A DNA stretch of 64,000 bases from Henckelia pumila (GCF_033568475.1 NC_133121.1:29991374-30055373), one strand, 5' to 3'; shown: positions 11,488 through 24,569, counted from the first letter of the stretch. Made by a program: numbers and translations. The notes: a model not told the origin generated them from the sequence alone.

Positions 11488-13913
11488 TATAATCTTTAAA
11501 CTTTATATTTTCAATTTAATAAGATAAAAAAATACTTATTATTTTTTAATGTAAAAATTGAGGGACTTTGACTGAGAAAATATGAAAACTAAAAAGACAT
11601 TGTAAGGCCTAAAAATATTAAGTTACTAATTTTGAAATTTGTGATTTAAATTCTGGATTTGGGAAAAATATTAATTGAAAATTTATGGAAATTAGAGATT
11701 TAATTTTCGAGCCGAAAATATTTAATTTGAGAATTTACGGATATTTGAGAATTAAATGTCGGGATTCTTAAATTAAAAGAATAAAATATTTGGGTTGTAT
11801 ATTTATGAGATTTAATATTTTTATTATGAGTTTGGATATAAAAAGGATCTATTTAGAAGCAAATAATTGAGGAAGAATTGATTTGCAAATAACCAAGCTC
11901 TCAGGGACCAAAATGCAATTAGGCATGTGAGTGGGATCACACGTGTGATACATATATGAATTGGTATAACCAATTCATTCCACTCAGCAAAATAAACGAA
12001 GGGAAGCAGAAACATTGAAGAAGAAGCTCCCATGGTCGATTCCTTCATTTCAAAAATTCATAGAACTCAGTCCGGCCGGTAGAATTTCAAATTGATTGTA
12101 TATTTGCGATCACGGTTTCGAGTGCTACACTTTGATGTAAGTTTGGCTAAATTTTAAGATGGTTTAATTTTAATGATATTTTTAGAATTAAGATTTGATT
12201 GTATAAACGTGTTCTAGTATATACGACGATAGTATATTTAAGTCGGTTCGCGAAAAGATCGTCGTTTGGACATGTTTTTCATTTATTGAAGATTTTCTGA
12301 GAATTCTGAATTTATGTGCTGCTGGAAACGTGTATGAATGCTGGAAATGAGTATGAAAATTAGATTATTTGATAGATAAGATGTTGTTTATGATTTTGGA
12401 ATTACCGAATTCGAGCCGTTACGCCGTCAGTTCTTGTTTGTCAAATTTCTGAAAAATGCAAGTGCTGAATTTGAATGTTTAGTGATGAAATGATATTGAT
12501 ATGAAGTAGATATCAATGTTTGAAGGATGTATAAGTTGTTTGAATTAATAGATAGGACTTCTCGGTGCCGGTTTGTAACCGATACGATATCGATTTGAAT
12601 GTCGGTTATATTGACAAGTTTTGAAGTGTTTAAGCAATTGTGAGATTAGATGAGATTGAATGCTAATAAGTGACTTATAAACACTTCAATTCAGATTTAA
12701 GTTGAAATGTATCGAAGTCGAGTCGACGAGTCCGAAAGTGACTTGAAATGAGCTTCAAGTTGGACACAACTAGATCTTGGAATAGCAAGAAGGTTTGAGC
12801 AGATTTTTGTGGAAGCTTGTGTGATCAGAAGTTACAAGAGTTTTGAGAAGTAAAGATCAAGATCAAGGTATGATTCGACATTAACCTCGACAGGTAGAAT
12901 AACTCGAGAACGTGGTGGTTTTCGAGTTTATTAAATCACATATATGCATGATTAGGTATTTTACTTACTCTTATATGATCTATATGAATTACTTGACTTA
13001 GTTGATTTGATTGGTTGATATATGAGTTGTTTAATTTAAACATGATTACTTGTTGAGATTGATGATTGATAATTTATTTGTGATTGATGAGTTTAGATTA
13101 TTTTGAGTTGTTGAGTTGTGGTAGATTGGTTATAGAGTTGAGAGTAAACTTCTTGAGCCACAATTCTTTCGAAACCTTGAAAACAGAATTGAAAAAAAAA
13201 TATTGGACGTGGTGAACGTGCATATGAGAGGCTAGAGATCTGACTTGATTTATTTTTGCCACGGTTCTCAATATAGTGTTCACAGTCCAGGGAATACGAG
13301 ATTGTTACCACCTCGAGCGGGAGCGTAGGTGGGAGGCTTGATTTTGGGCCTTATTATATTCCCGGGATCCCAACGAGATGATTTTTGAAAATATCGATTT
13401 TGTGAGACTTAAATCCTTTAACCCTCGACTTGTCTTTGGGTCTTTATGCTATTAAATGAATTTTCTTTGAAAGATATTCGACAGGTAAGGGTATAAGGAA
13501 ATGATGATTGTGATAGTAGATCACTTGTTTGAGTTATATCTACTTGATTTATATAAATGTCTTTCATACTGAGATTTATTCTCACCGGAGTTATCCGGCT
13601 GTTGTTTTGCTTGTATGTGTGCATTGCATCAGGTTGAAGAGTAAGCGAGTCAGACTTGACATGGAAGCTTGAGATTGAGAAATTTAGAGTGGAGACTCGG
13701 GTGATAGAAGAAGTTTATGTTCTTTTGTAATGTCAAGCATGTTAGATTTGGAATCCAATGTTGATATGTTGAATTCATTGTTTTAGTTTATCCTTTCATG
13801 TTTTGACGTTTGTAGTAAAGGCTTGAGACTAGACTTTAATCTAGATGTTTATGTTGTTGCTACCCTTGAAATTTAGTTGAGTCATTTTGGTAGAATCTAC
13901 ATGTAAACTTGAG

Positions 13914-14105
13914 TTGGTTTATATGAAGAAATGAAACTTATCTTGTTGTAGCATCATGCTCTTCTGATTATGAAGATGTTTGTACTATTTATATAATGAC
14001 CCTTACCGATTGGTTTATATGAAGAAATGAAACTTATCTTGTTGTAGCATCATGCTCTTCTGATTATGAAGATGTTTGTACTATTTATATAATGACCCTT
14101 ATCGA
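13914..14105. repeat. 96-bp tandem duplication across the chromovirus insertion junction
   Basis: 13914-14009 and 14010-14105 are nearly identical and each includes the ATTTA target site plus the first ~18 bp of the chromovirus LTR. The duplication therefore arose after that insertion. Only the second copy continues into the LTR. Confidence 0.85.
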
Positions 14106-15355
14106 GATCACCTACTAAATAGAACTTAGGCATGCAATTAACTTAATCAAACAGTAAACCAGAATTAAGCTGCGGAAACCATAAACAATATACAATCCCA
14201 AGGAAAAGAATCTGCAAATACCCAAATAGTTATACAACCAAATCGAACGTTGTATCAACTCAATACAAAAGAATAAACCTAGACGAAGCTCCAGCTGGCC
14301 AACCACTGCCTAGCCCCTCTTGGATCCACCCGCCTCGTCCAATCGCAAACCTGCCCCATGGAATAAGGTGTCCAAAAACACAGAGTACAAGACGTGAGCA
14401 TAAAACGCTCAGCACGAGAGTATGAGTATACATGCATGCAAGTGTACCGTCTACTGACTGGAGGTCAAGAATCAGATAACAAAGATAGACCGGGCCCTGG
14501 TATGTAGCACGTTGTGCCGTCGCTTTAGGAGGTGGCTCACATGCCGAAAATACCAGTGGATACGTGGGACCCAAATTGATGGAAGTCCGTCTACTAACAG
14601 AATAGGGTAAACCCTACTAACAGACATCTCAAACGAGATAGCTCAAGATGTAAATGTATGCAGCATAAAATCATGGCATATAAATCATGCAGTCACATAA
14701 TACATGCATACTCAGTCAGGATATCTCGAACAGTACTTTCGTACCTCAAATACTAGGTGCGCTCTACCAGCTCTAGGTCTACGCCTATAATCCGCACTAC
14801 ACTGCCAAATGATACTAATATCATTATAGTGCTCTAAAAGATACTCTTAAATATTTTTAGGAAGCAAAAGCTATATCTTCGTCCGTCGTTAGCCCTTTGC
14901 TGTCGATTGCCTCAAAACTAGGCCACAGCTCCGCTACGACGCCTGGATCGCTATGCCACTTCCGGATTCCCAATGGGACGCCTAGAATGCCCTAGATCTA
15001 AGCTAGAAGGCTGAAGAAACGAGAGAGAAGAGGTGATTGGTGCGTCTGAAAGTGAACCTTGGCACCCCTATTTATGGACCACGAACGGAATGTCCGTTCC
15101 TCATCGTTGCGTCCGTTCTGCCTGACAAACGTTGCTTCCGATGTCCCATCAAGTGCGTAAGCAATGACGCATTTCAGATGGCACAAACGTTGCATCCGAT
15201 CCCTGGATGTTGCGTCCGTTCCTTCTGACCCTCCGGACCATTTCTGATCATTTCGGGTCTAATCCCGGATTCCGTTAATCCATTAAGAGTTCCCTTAATC
15301 ATGTTAATTGGATTAATTAGCAATTACTCACTAAAACTGGGTTTGGGCTACTACA
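14088..15355 (-). repeat. 3' LTR of the chromovirus
   Basis: Reads TGTAGTAGCC... on the minus strand and matches 29259-30564 with substitutions and small indels; the other LTR has ~20 extra bases near 30010-30035. The outer end reads TATAATGACC where the partner reads TGTAGTGACC. A TATA-like box (CCATAAATAGG on minus) lies at 15068-15077, with GC-rich dyads just upstream of it from 15083. Confidence 0.92.
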
Positions 15356-15380
15356 TTCTCCCTCACTTAAGATATTTCGT
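15356..15380 (-). promoter_or_regulatory. Polypurine tract of the chromovirus
   Basis: On the minus strand the sequence before the 3' LTR is AAGTGAGGGAGAA, the purine-rich primer for plus-strand DNA synthesis. It directly abuts the LTR end at 15355. Confidence 0.8.
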
Positions 15381-15488
15381 CCTCGAAATTAGATCTTAAG
15401 TACTGAATGTAAAACAAGATGCAGAAACATTTTTTATTCAAATCAAACATTTACAGAGTTTACAACAGAATACAACTCGAAAAGAAAA

Positions 15489-18400
15489 TCAAAACAACTC
15501 AGGATGTTCTGTACGCATCCTGCTTTCGAGCTCCCAAGTGGCTTCTTCAGTATCTCGGCGCTGCCACTGAACTAAAACCAGAGGAATGACTTTATTCCGC
15601 AAGACCTTATCCTTATGATCCAGGATACGAATAGGTCTCTTAACATAGCTCAAACCCGAATCCACCTGAACTTCAGACGGCTGCAGAATATGAGACGGAT
15701 CTGACACATACCGTTGCAACAGAGATACATGGAACACGTCGTGAATACTGGACAGATACGGTGGCAAAGCCAGACGATAAGCCAAATCGCCAATGCTCTC
15801 TAAGATCTCAAACGGACCGATAAACCCGGGAGACAACTTGCCCTTGAGGACAAATATGAGAATTCTGCGAAAAGGTGACACTCTCAGAAATACTTTCTCC
15901 GCAACATCAAACTGCAGAGGCCTACGCTTAGCATTAGCGTAGCTGGCCTAACGATCCTGTGCAATCTTAATCCGTTTCTTGATCTGATCAACAACATCTG
16001 CTGTCTGCTGAACTAACTCCGGTCCTTCAGCCTGTCTCTCCCCCACTTCTTCCCAGAAGAGTGGAGTACGACAACGTCGCCCGTACAACGCCTCAAAAGG
16101 TGCCATTCCAATGCTAGTATGATAGTTGTTGTTGTTCGCGAACTCAATCAATGAAAAATGATCTTGCCAGGCTGAACCAAAGTCCATAGTGCACGCTCGA
16201 AGCATATCCTCCAAAGTACGGATAGTGCGCTCTGATTGACCATCTTTCTCCGGATGTTAGGCCGTTCTCAAACTAAGAGTAGTGCCCATCGCACGCTGAA
16301 CACTCCCCCAAAACCTAGAAGTAAACCTGGGGTCTCGATCGCTGACAATGCTCACAGGCACTCCGTGAAGTCGAACGATCTCCTGATTATACAACCGTGC
16401 CACACGATCTACAGATTACTCTCGCCTATAGGCAATGAAATGCGCTGACTTGGTAAGTCAGTCCACCACAACCCAGATAGCATCACAATTCCTTGAGGAT
16501 ACCGACAAATGGGTCACAAAATCCATCGTGATAAGCTCCCATTTCCACTCAGGAATAGGCAGACTGTGAAGCAAACCTCCAGGTCGTCGGTGTTCTGCCT
16601 TGATCTGCTGACAAACCAAGCATCTCGAAACATACTGATACACGCTGCGTTTCATTCCCTTCCACCAAAATCGAGTACGTATATCCTTGTACATCTTGTT
16701 ACTCCCCGGATGAATACTCAACTTAGTGCGATGTGCCTGAGACAAAATCTCCTCTCGCAACTCCTCATCCTCCGGAATCACAAGCCTACCAGACAAACAC
16801 AGAAAACCATCTGACTGATAGTGAAATCCAGACGTGCTACCCTCGTTGGCTAGACGAGCCAAATGTTGGGTCTTTGAATCAGACATCTGAGCATCCCGAA
16901 TCCGCAAATAAAAAGCTGGCTCAGATAATATCGCAAACATCTGGATACTCTGCATACCTTTCTTGTGCTTGAAGGTATACCCTGAAGAACAACACTCTCC
17001 GATCGCACTAGACATAGAACAATTCTGAAGTGCGGATAGTCGCACCTTGCGACTCAAGACATCAGCGGTGAGATTAGCAGCTCCCGGATGGTACTTAATC
17101 TCGCAATCATAGTCCTTAAGCAAGTCCATCCAACGTCTCTGCCTCATGTTCAACTCCACCCGAGTGAACAAATACTTGAGACTCTTGTGGTCGGTGAAGA
17201 TCTCAAATTTCTCGCCATACAGATAATGATGCCAGATCTTCAAAGCGAACACAATGGCTGCCAACTCCAAATCATGAACTGGATAATTGTTTACGTGCAA
17301 CTTCAACTGTCTAGAAGCGTATGCGATCACATGCCCATTCTGAGTCAGGACACAACCCAACCCCTGAAGAGAAGCATCTGTGTAAACCACATACCCTTCA
17401 TATTCTGACGGTAATGCCAACACCGGCGCAAAAGTCAACCGTCATCGAAGCTCACAAAAATTCTCCTCACACTCTGAGGACCACTCGAAATCAACACCCT
17501 TACGGGTAAGCTTCGTCAATGGTCGAGCTAGCTGAGAGAAGTTCAGAATGAAGCGACGATAATATCCTGCTAGACCCAGAAAACTACGGATCTCAGCAAC
17601 CGTCGTCGGACGCGACCAATTAAGCACAACCTCAATCTTGCTCGGATCAACAGAAATCCCCTCCCTGGATATGATATGGCCATGAAAAACCACTCGATCC
17701 ATCCAGAACTCGCACTTACTCAACTTAGCGTACAACTGCTCATCCCGAAGAGTCAGCAGTACCAATCGCAAGTGAGAAACATGCTCGTCCGCATTACGTG
17801 AATACACCAAGATGTCGTCAATGAAGACCACAACAAACTTGTCCAAAAACTCCCTGAAGACACGGTTCATCAGATCCATAAATATAGCCGGCGCGTTAGT
17901 CAATCCAAAAGGCATCACTAGAAACTCGTAATGCCCATAGCGAGTACGGAATGCAGTCTTGGCTATGTCCTGATCTCGGACTCTCATCTGATGATACCCA
18001 GATCTCAAGTCAATCTTAGAGTAAACCGAAGTACCCTGCAGCTGATCAAACAAGTCATCAATACGAGACAAAGGATACTTGTTCTTCACAGTAACTCGAT
18101 TAAAGCTATCGGTAGTCAATGCACAACCTCATAGACCCATATTTCTTCTTCAAAAAGAGAACAGGAGCTTCCCAAGGAGATACACTAGGACGAATGTATC
18201 CCTTGTCCAAAAGATCCTGTAACTGATTCTTCAACTCACGCATATCTGACGGAGCCAGATGATACGGTGCTCGAGAAATAGGCGAAGTACCCGGCATCAA
18301 CTCTATGCCAAACTCGACTTCCCTAGTAGGAGGAAAACCCGGAATCTCATCTGGAAATACATCTGGGAATTCATCCACAACAGGAATACTCTCTATCCCA

Positions 18401-18781
18401 ATGCTCTCAGCAGACAAATCAACTGCATAAATAAGGTAGCCTTCCCCGCCAGACTCTAGAGCTCGACAGGCTTTCAAAGCTGATACCAAAGGCATCGGGG
18501 GTCGCGCTCCCTCACCATAGAAAAACCAGCTATCACTCCCATCCGGATTAAAGCGTACTAATCTCTGATAGCAGTCCACTGAAGCTCGATAGGTAGTCAG
18601 CATGTCTATCCCCAAAATACAATCGAAGTCATCCATCGCAAGAACCATGAGATTCGCTATCAGAATGTTCCCTTCGAACTCTAAAGGACAACCCATCACT
18701 AGACGCTTAGCCAAAGCAGATTGACCCATCGGAGTAGAAATAGAAACTACTACGTCTAGTGCAATGCATGGTAACTTATGC
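15489..18781 (-). pseudogene. Chromovirus pol: protease end, RT, RNase H, integrase, chromodomain
   Basis: Minus-strand segments in order: protease C-terminus with DFDCILGIDML and the linker to RT (18729-18106); RT with the [10 protein letters not shown] active site (18119-17442); RNase H with YTDAS and [10 protein letters not shown], then the integrase zinc region and MDFVTHL (17438-16458); integrase core with VSDRDPRF and a GQSER-type glutamate block (about 16457-15948); and a C-terminal chromodomain-like block with FHVSLLQRYV and ATWELE (15881-15489). Breaks: a stop plus one extra base after CIDYR near 18110, a stop near 17440, in-frame stops around 16400 and 16240, and a stop near 15945. 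The element would have integrated by its chromodomain pathway when active; it is now dead. Confidence 0.9.
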
Positions 18782-18786
18782 CTCTT

Positions 18787-20640
18787 TGTTGGAAAACTGT
18801 GTTCAGATCAATTAGAATTGATACCCGGTGCAGCGGAAGTTTAAAAATTTATTTTATTAATATGGAACGATTCCATATCTGGGTATCAAAACTTTTACGA
18901 TTAAATTGTGTAAGTAAAATAAATAATCACAATTAAATATTTTACCTTAAAATCTCGAAGCGAGATTATGGACACCAACAGAATTTAATCTGCTCTTGTT
19001 GTATATCCCTGGAACTGATGAACGAACGTTTCTTCAATCAGGTCCACGAATAGAAAACAAAACCCTCTGATTGACTGCACTAGAAATCAATCAGAAGTTT
19101 GCGTAGAGAAATCAGATTGTAATTTTTTATAAAACTCACAAGCCGAATTTTCTCCGAAAGGGACAGAGGATTTCGAAAATCCCCTTCAAATATTTAGAGT
19201 GTAATTTCGAAAATTATAAGACACAATGTGTTTGATTTTCGAACCCAACACCTCTATTTATAAATAATTTCTAGTTATAATTTTATCAAGACTCTAACTC
19301 CTTAAAGCCCACAATCCATAACTTAAGCCCAACAAGCCAAGCCCGTTGTTATAGAAATTAATATAAAATTCATCGTGACTCAGATTGATAAACTGATTTC
19401 ACCAATGTGCACAGAAACCATTTCTGCATCTTTTAGAGTCAAGATAATTTTTCTGAATCCGAATTCAGTGATTTCCAAAAATGCCCATCCCTATGTCATT
19501 TTAGGAAATCCCACTCCCTTTAGTTAAGAAGTCCAACTTTTCTTTCATTAAATTTAAATCTTTAAATTTAACTATCTCTACGGGGTTTTAGTAATCCATT
19601 ACTTGTGTAACCCTCAATGGTTCAGAAATACAGCTAGCCGTGGGCTCACAACTCCTTGTGACTCGGAACAATAATTTCCGACTTACCCATCGAATCATGG
19701 TAAGAGCGCCTAGCAACATCGCCCCATGATTCCCTAGGTATTACTGATAGTGCCTGCAAGAACCAGTAGATTTTGGTTAGCGTACAGTACGGTCCCTTCA
19801 TCCATATATCCCGATCGAATCAACAACCATTGGTATATCGAGAGTCGTTCGAGATTCGATAACTATGCATTACATCTTGGAGATCAAATAGTGACATCGC
19901 ATGTGTTACTAGGATAACCAATTAACCTAAAACACATCATGTACTCTGGCCAGAGATTCGTCACACTAATATCTCCTCAGATCGCATAGGATATCCACAC
20001 TCGCAAGTATGTGGTGAATCCTTGACAACAAAGCATCGACTCCTATATGTGTCGTAACTGTACCCAATCCCAAAACCTGATGACCCCAATAGAGTCGGTA
20101 AACGAGTCAAAGTACAGTACTAGCATATAGAGTCTCAATGATGTTTCAAGTAATAAGGACTAATGGTGTACAACCAAAACCGCGGACTTTATCCACTCGA
20201 TAAGTGATAACCACTTGGAAAGTCCGAATAGGGTAGTTCGATCATTCATCATATGAATATCCATTTGCATGCTTTGAACATCTCTATGTTCCATACCAAT
20301 GAAACGTGGTACTCGGCATCGCAAATGCTAGTCTCAATCTCGAGCGATCCTTATCCTTTTTTGCGGACGGCTCAATTGACTAGGAACAGTTTAGAATATA
20401 CAGTGACTATAAGATGTGTTTCATGATAGCCATCCCCATGTGCTACCACATCGTACATACACTATAGTATATTCAAGGTCTTTATCAAAACAACAATATT
20501 ATATCATAATATAACAATATGAAAAAAGATAAAGTCAATACCATTATAAAAGTGTAAATTATATTAAACAAAAGATTGTTTTACATAGAGTCATAAAAGC
20601 CCTTAGCCACAAGTTGGCTAACCGGGCACCCACTCTTTCA
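18787..20640 (-). repeat. 3' LTR of the copia element
   Basis: 1854 bp; the plus strand starts TGTTGGAAAACTG and ends CCCACTCTTTCA, so on the element's strand it runs TGAAAGAGTGGG...CCAACA. It lacks a ~21-bp stretch present in the 5' LTR. No coding content. Confidence 0.95.
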
Positions 20641-20654
20641 ATCTCCCACTTGCC
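20641..20654 (-). promoter_or_regulatory. Polypurine tract of the copia element
   Basis: Reads GGGCAAGTGGGAGAT on the minus strand directly against the 3' LTR. It overlaps the end of the gag-pol frame by almost nothing. Confidence 0.75.
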
Positions 20655-23600
20655 CTAAAGCCAACTAGTCATACTACGTAATTCCATTGCTTCGCGATGT
20701 TTGTCAAACAATGGTTCTGGCAAGAGCTTAGTAAGCGGATCAGCGATATTGTATGTAGAGGCCACTCTCTCGACACTGATGTCTCCTCTTTCCACAATCT
20801 CCCGGATGATGTGGTATTTTCTCAGTACGTGTTTGGACTTCTGATGAGACCTTGGCTCCTTTGCCTGAGCAAAGGCACCCGTGTTGTCACAGTACACCGG
20901 GACTGGACCAACAGCTTCAGGAATTACACCCAACTCTTGGATGAATTTCCTTATCCAAACCGCCTCTTTAGCAGCAGCTGATGCTGCAATGTATTCTACC
21001 TTAGTGGTGGAATCCGCTGTGGTGTCTTGCTTGGAAATCTTCCAAGAGACAGCACCGCCATTGAGCACGAATACAAATCCAGAGGTTGATTTCGAGTCAT
21101 CCACGTCACATTGGAAGCTAGAGTCGGTGTAGCCTTCCAACTTCAATTCTCTTCCTCCATAAACCATGAACACATTCTTAGTCCTTCGCAAGTACTTAAG
21201 AATATCCTTCACGACTTTCCAATGCATTTGACCGGGATTGGCTTGATATCTGCTCGTGACGCTCAGAGCATAGGCCACATCCGGTCTGGTAGATATCATC
21301 CCATATATGATACTACCAATGGCTGACGCATATGGTATGTGTGTCATCTTTTCTATCTCTTCGTCAGTCTTGGGACACATAGACTTGGATAAAGAAACTC
21401 CATGACACATAGGTAGATGTCCTCTCTTGGACCCATCCATTGAAAACCTTTTCAATATGGTTTCGATGTAGGTTGATTGAGTAAGTCCTATCATTCTCTT
21501 AGATCTATCTCTATAGATCTGTATCCCAAGAATATAGGAGGCCTCACCCAAATCCTTCATCGAGAATCTACTTGATAACCATATCTTTGTTGACTGCAAC
21601 ATCCCTACGTCATTCCCCATGAGTAGAATGTCATCAACATAAAGTACTAAGAATGTTACCGCATCCTTAACTACTTTCTTGTACACGCATGGTTCCTCCG
21701 GGTTTTTGATGAAACCAAAATTCTTTATTGTTTCATCAAATTTCTGGTTCCAACTTCTTGATGCTTGTTTGAGACCATAGATTGATCTCTGAAGCTTGCA
21801 TACCTTATGCTCGCTTCCCATGGATGTGTATCCCTCAGGCTGCGTCATATAGATCTCTTCCTTAATGTTTCCATTAAGAAATGCAGTATTTACATCCATT
21901 TGCCATATCTCATAGTCATACCATGCTGCTATGGCAATAAGGATTCTTATGGACTTGAACATTGCGACTGGTGAAAAGGTTTCATCATAGTCAACTCCTT
22001 GTCTTTGAGTATAACCTTTTGCCACCAATCGTGCCTTGTAGGTCAATACCTTTCCATCAGGCCCAAGCTTTCTCTTGTAGATCCATTTGCACCCAATTGG
22101 AACAATTCCATCGGGAGGATCTACTAAAGACCAAACTTGGTTAGAATGCATCGAATCTATTTCCGATTGCATAGCTTCAAGCCATAAATTTGAATCCGCA
22201 TCAGAAATTGCTTCCTTGAAGTTTCTTGGATCACATCCAATGTCGGGTTCACTTTGATCCCCTTCAAGAAGAAGACCATATCTAATAGGAGGCCTAGAAG
22301 TCCTCTCGGATCTCCTAGTAGTAGGCGTGTCTTGTGATGATTCTTGAGGTGTAGGATCGCTATTTTGTATCTCGGGTTCTTCTCGAATTTCTTCGAGTTC
22401 CATCATCTTGCCTTTCTTATCCAATAAGAACTCCTTCTCCAAGAAGGTGACATTCCTTGAAACAAACACTTTTGTTTCATTAGGATGATAGAAATAATAT
22501 CCGATTGAATTCTTCGGATACCCCACAAAATAACATAAGGAGGATCGACTATCCAACTTATCTCCCACTGTCTGCTTCACGTAAGCAGGACATCCCCAAA
22601 TCCTCAAGTACGAATACTTAGGAGCTTTGCCATTCAATAACTCGTATAGTGTTTTATTTACTGCTTTAGTGTGGACGTTGTTTAACAACAATAGTGCCGT
22701 TTCAAGCGCGTAGCCCCAAAACGAAGGTGGGAGCTCAGTGAAGCTCATCATGGATCGAACCATGTCCAACAAAGTTCGATTGCGACGCTCCAAAACACCA
22801 TTAAGCTGAGGTGTCATAGGAGGAGTCCACTGAGAGAGAATCCCATTCTCTTTTAGATAGTCCAAAAACTCGGTACTTAAGTATTCTCCACCTCGATCCG
22901 ATCGAAGTGCCTTAATACTTTTACCTAGTTTGTTTTCTACTTCAGCCTTGAATTCTTTGAACCTTTCAAATGCTTCAGACTTATATTTCATTAAATATAA
23001 ATACTCATACCTAGAATGATCATCAGTAAAGGTAATGAAGTAGGTGTTGCCACATTTAGTACCAATCCTAAATGGACCACAAACATCTGTATGGATCAAA
23101 TCCAACAGATTTTGACTACGCTCAGGTTTCCCTTTGAAAGGAGATTTAGTCATTTTTCCCTTTAGGCAGGACTCACAAGTAGGTAGAGAGTTAATATCAG
23201 ACATATCAAACATGCCCTCTCCCACTAGCTTGTTCATTCTCCTTGAGGAAATATGACCTAGCCTAGCATGCCAAAGGTTTGCCGGGTTTTGACTATCGTC
23301 CTTCCTTTTAATTGTTGTTACCGGTTTATCAACATAATTAATTGGAACGTCTTTTAATTTTAAGCTATATAGATCGTTTTCAAGTTGTCCATTTCCAATC
23401 AAATATTCATTCTTGTAAATATTGCAAATCCCATTTACAAAATTGCAAGAAAAACCATCTCTATCAAGCATAGAAATAGATATAATGTTTTTGACCAAAT
23501 CCGGAACATATAAAACATCTCTAAAAAATAACTTAAAATTGTTCTGCAAAACTAAATAAATGTCTCCTATAGCTTTGGCTTCGACTCTAGAACTATTCCC

Positions 23601-24569
23601 GAGCCTTAGCTGGGTCTCACCCATCCTTAGCTTACGACTTCTTGTCATCACCTGCAAATCATTGCAAATGTGAGATCCACATCCGGTATCCAATACCCAA
23701 GAAGAAGTATTAAGCGAAACATTTATTTTAATGTAAAACATACCCTTTGCAGTTCGCAACTGTTCGAGGTATTCCTTGCAGTTACGTTTCCAATGACCGG
23801 ATTTCTTGCAGTAATGACAAACGTTTTCATCTTTTATTCCAATTGAAGCCTTAGCCTTTCCCTTCTTATTTGGTACAATCTTCTTGGGTGGGGCAGAACG
23901 TTTCTTACCCTTTCCACTTGGTCCTTTCTTAGAGTTAGAAGAGGAGCCAACCAAGAGTACCGGTTTATCCTTCTTTAGTGTGGCTTCATAAGTCACAAGC
24001 ATATTGACCATCTCTTCAAGGGTGGCCTCTATCTTGTTCATATTGAAGTTCATCACAAAGCCGTCAAACGACGAAGGAAGTGAAAGAAGCAACAAGTCCG
24101 CATTGAGTTCATGCTCTAATGTCAGTTCGAGTTTTACCAACTTTTCAATGAGCCCAATCATGTGTACCACATGCTCACGGGCCGAAGTCCCATCTCGCAT
24201 ACGGCATGTCATGAGCTCTTTGACAGTCGCAAATTTCTCGGCCCTTGACTGAGCTCCAAAAAGTTCCTTGAGTGCGCTGTGAATGTCAGCAGCATTCACC
24301 GCATCCTCAAATCGCCTCTGGAGTTCATCAGACATTGATGCTAGCATATAACTCTTTGCCTTGACATCATGGTCCCACCAATCGTCAAGCTTTTTCAACT
24401 CTTCCGGACTAGTGTTAGCCGGGGCTTCCTTCGGAGGACGCTTCTCTAACACGTAGAAAGCCTTCTCCGAATTTAGAATGATTTTTAACTTACGGAACCA
24501 TTCCGTATAGTTAGCGCCAGTCAACTTGTTTTGATCGAGAATTGAGAGTAGTGGATTACGCGAATTCAT
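20655..24569 (-). CDS. Copia gag-pol polyprotein, 1304 residues, intact frame
   Basis: A single open frame in copia order. Gag occupies ~1-245, with a CCHC knuckle at ~251-264 (CHYCKKSGHWKRNC). Protease has DTG at ~294. The integrase zinc region has HARLGH ~434 and CESC ~465; the core has D ~495 (HTDVCGP), D ~558 (RSDRGGEY) and E ~594 (VLERRN). RT has YVDD at ~977. RNase H has YTDS ~1148 and YCDN ~1226. It ends in the usual ADPLTK tail. Length and domain order are normal. One oddity is STTKVEY in RNase H, where STTEAEY is usual, but the glutamate expected to be catalytic remains. With PBS, polypurine tract and near-identical LTRs present, the element could be autonomous. It supplies protease, integrase and reverse transcriptase in cytoplasmic particles. 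Confidence 0.95.
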   Translation of the reverse strand: MNSRNPLLSILDQNKLTGANYTEWFRKLKIILNSEKAFYVLEKRPPKEAPANTSPEELKKLDDWWDHDVKAKSYMLASMSDELQRRFEDAVNAADIHSALKELFGAQSRAEKFATVKELMTCRMRDGTSAREHVVHMIGLIEKLVKLELTLEHELNADLLLLSLPSSFDGFVMNFNMNKIEATLEEMVNMLVTYEATLKKDKPVLLVGSSSNSKKGPSGKGKKRSAPPKKIVPNKKGKAKASIGIKDENVCHYCKKSGHWKRNCKEYLEQLRTAKGMFYIKINVSLNTSSWVLDTGCGSHICNDLQVMTRSRKLRMGETQLRLGNSSRVEAKAIGDIYLVLQNNFKLFFRDVLYVPDLVKNIISISMLDRDGFSCNFVNGICNIYKNEYLIGNGQLENDLYSLKLKDVPINYVDKPVTTIKRKDDSQNPANLWHARLGHISSRRMNKLVGEGMFDMSDINSLPTCESCLKGKMTKSPFKGKPERSQNLLDLIHTDVCGPFRIGTKCGNTYFITFTDDHSRYEYLYLMKYKSEAFERFKEFKAEVENKLGKSIKALRSDRGGEYLSTEFLDYLKENGILSQWTPPMTPQLNGVLERRNRTLLDMVRSMMSFTELPPSFWGYALETALLLLNNVHTKAVNKTLYELLNGKAPKYSYLRIWGCPAYVKQTVGDKLDSRSSLCYFVGYPKNSIGYYFYHPNETKVFVSRNVTFLEKEFLLDKKGKMMELEEIREEPEIQNSDPTPQESSQDTPTTRRSERTSRPPIRYGLLLEGDQSEPDIGCDPRNFKEAISDADSNLWLEAMQSEIDSMHSNQVWSLVDPPDGIVPIGCKWIYKRKLGPDGKVLTYKARLVAKGYTQRQGVDYDETFSPVAMFKSIRILIAIAAWYDYEIWQMDVNTAFLNGNIKEEIYMTQPEGYTSMGSEHKVCKLQRSIYGLKQASRSWNQKFDETIKNFGFIKNPEEPCVYKKVVKDAVTFLVLYVDDILLMGNDVGMLQSTKIWLSSRFSMKDLGEASYILGIQIYRDRSKRMIGLTQSTYIETILKRFSMDGSKRGHLPMCHGVSLSKSMCPKTDEEIEKMTHIPYASAIGSIIYGMISTRPDVAYALSVTSRYQANPGQMHWKVVKDILKYLRRTKNVFMVYGGRELKLEGYTDSSFQCDVDDSKSTSGFVFVLNGGAVSWKISKQDTTADSTTKVEYIAASAAAKEAVWIRKFIQELGVIPEAVGPVPVYCDNTGAFAQAKEPRSHQKSKHVLRKYHIIREIVERGDISVERVASTYNIADPLTKLLPEPLFDKHREAMELRSMTSWL

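Noticed and set aside
20697..24252. Several plus-strand frames of 60-94 residues
   Set aside because: Antisense shadows of the copia gag-pol frame.
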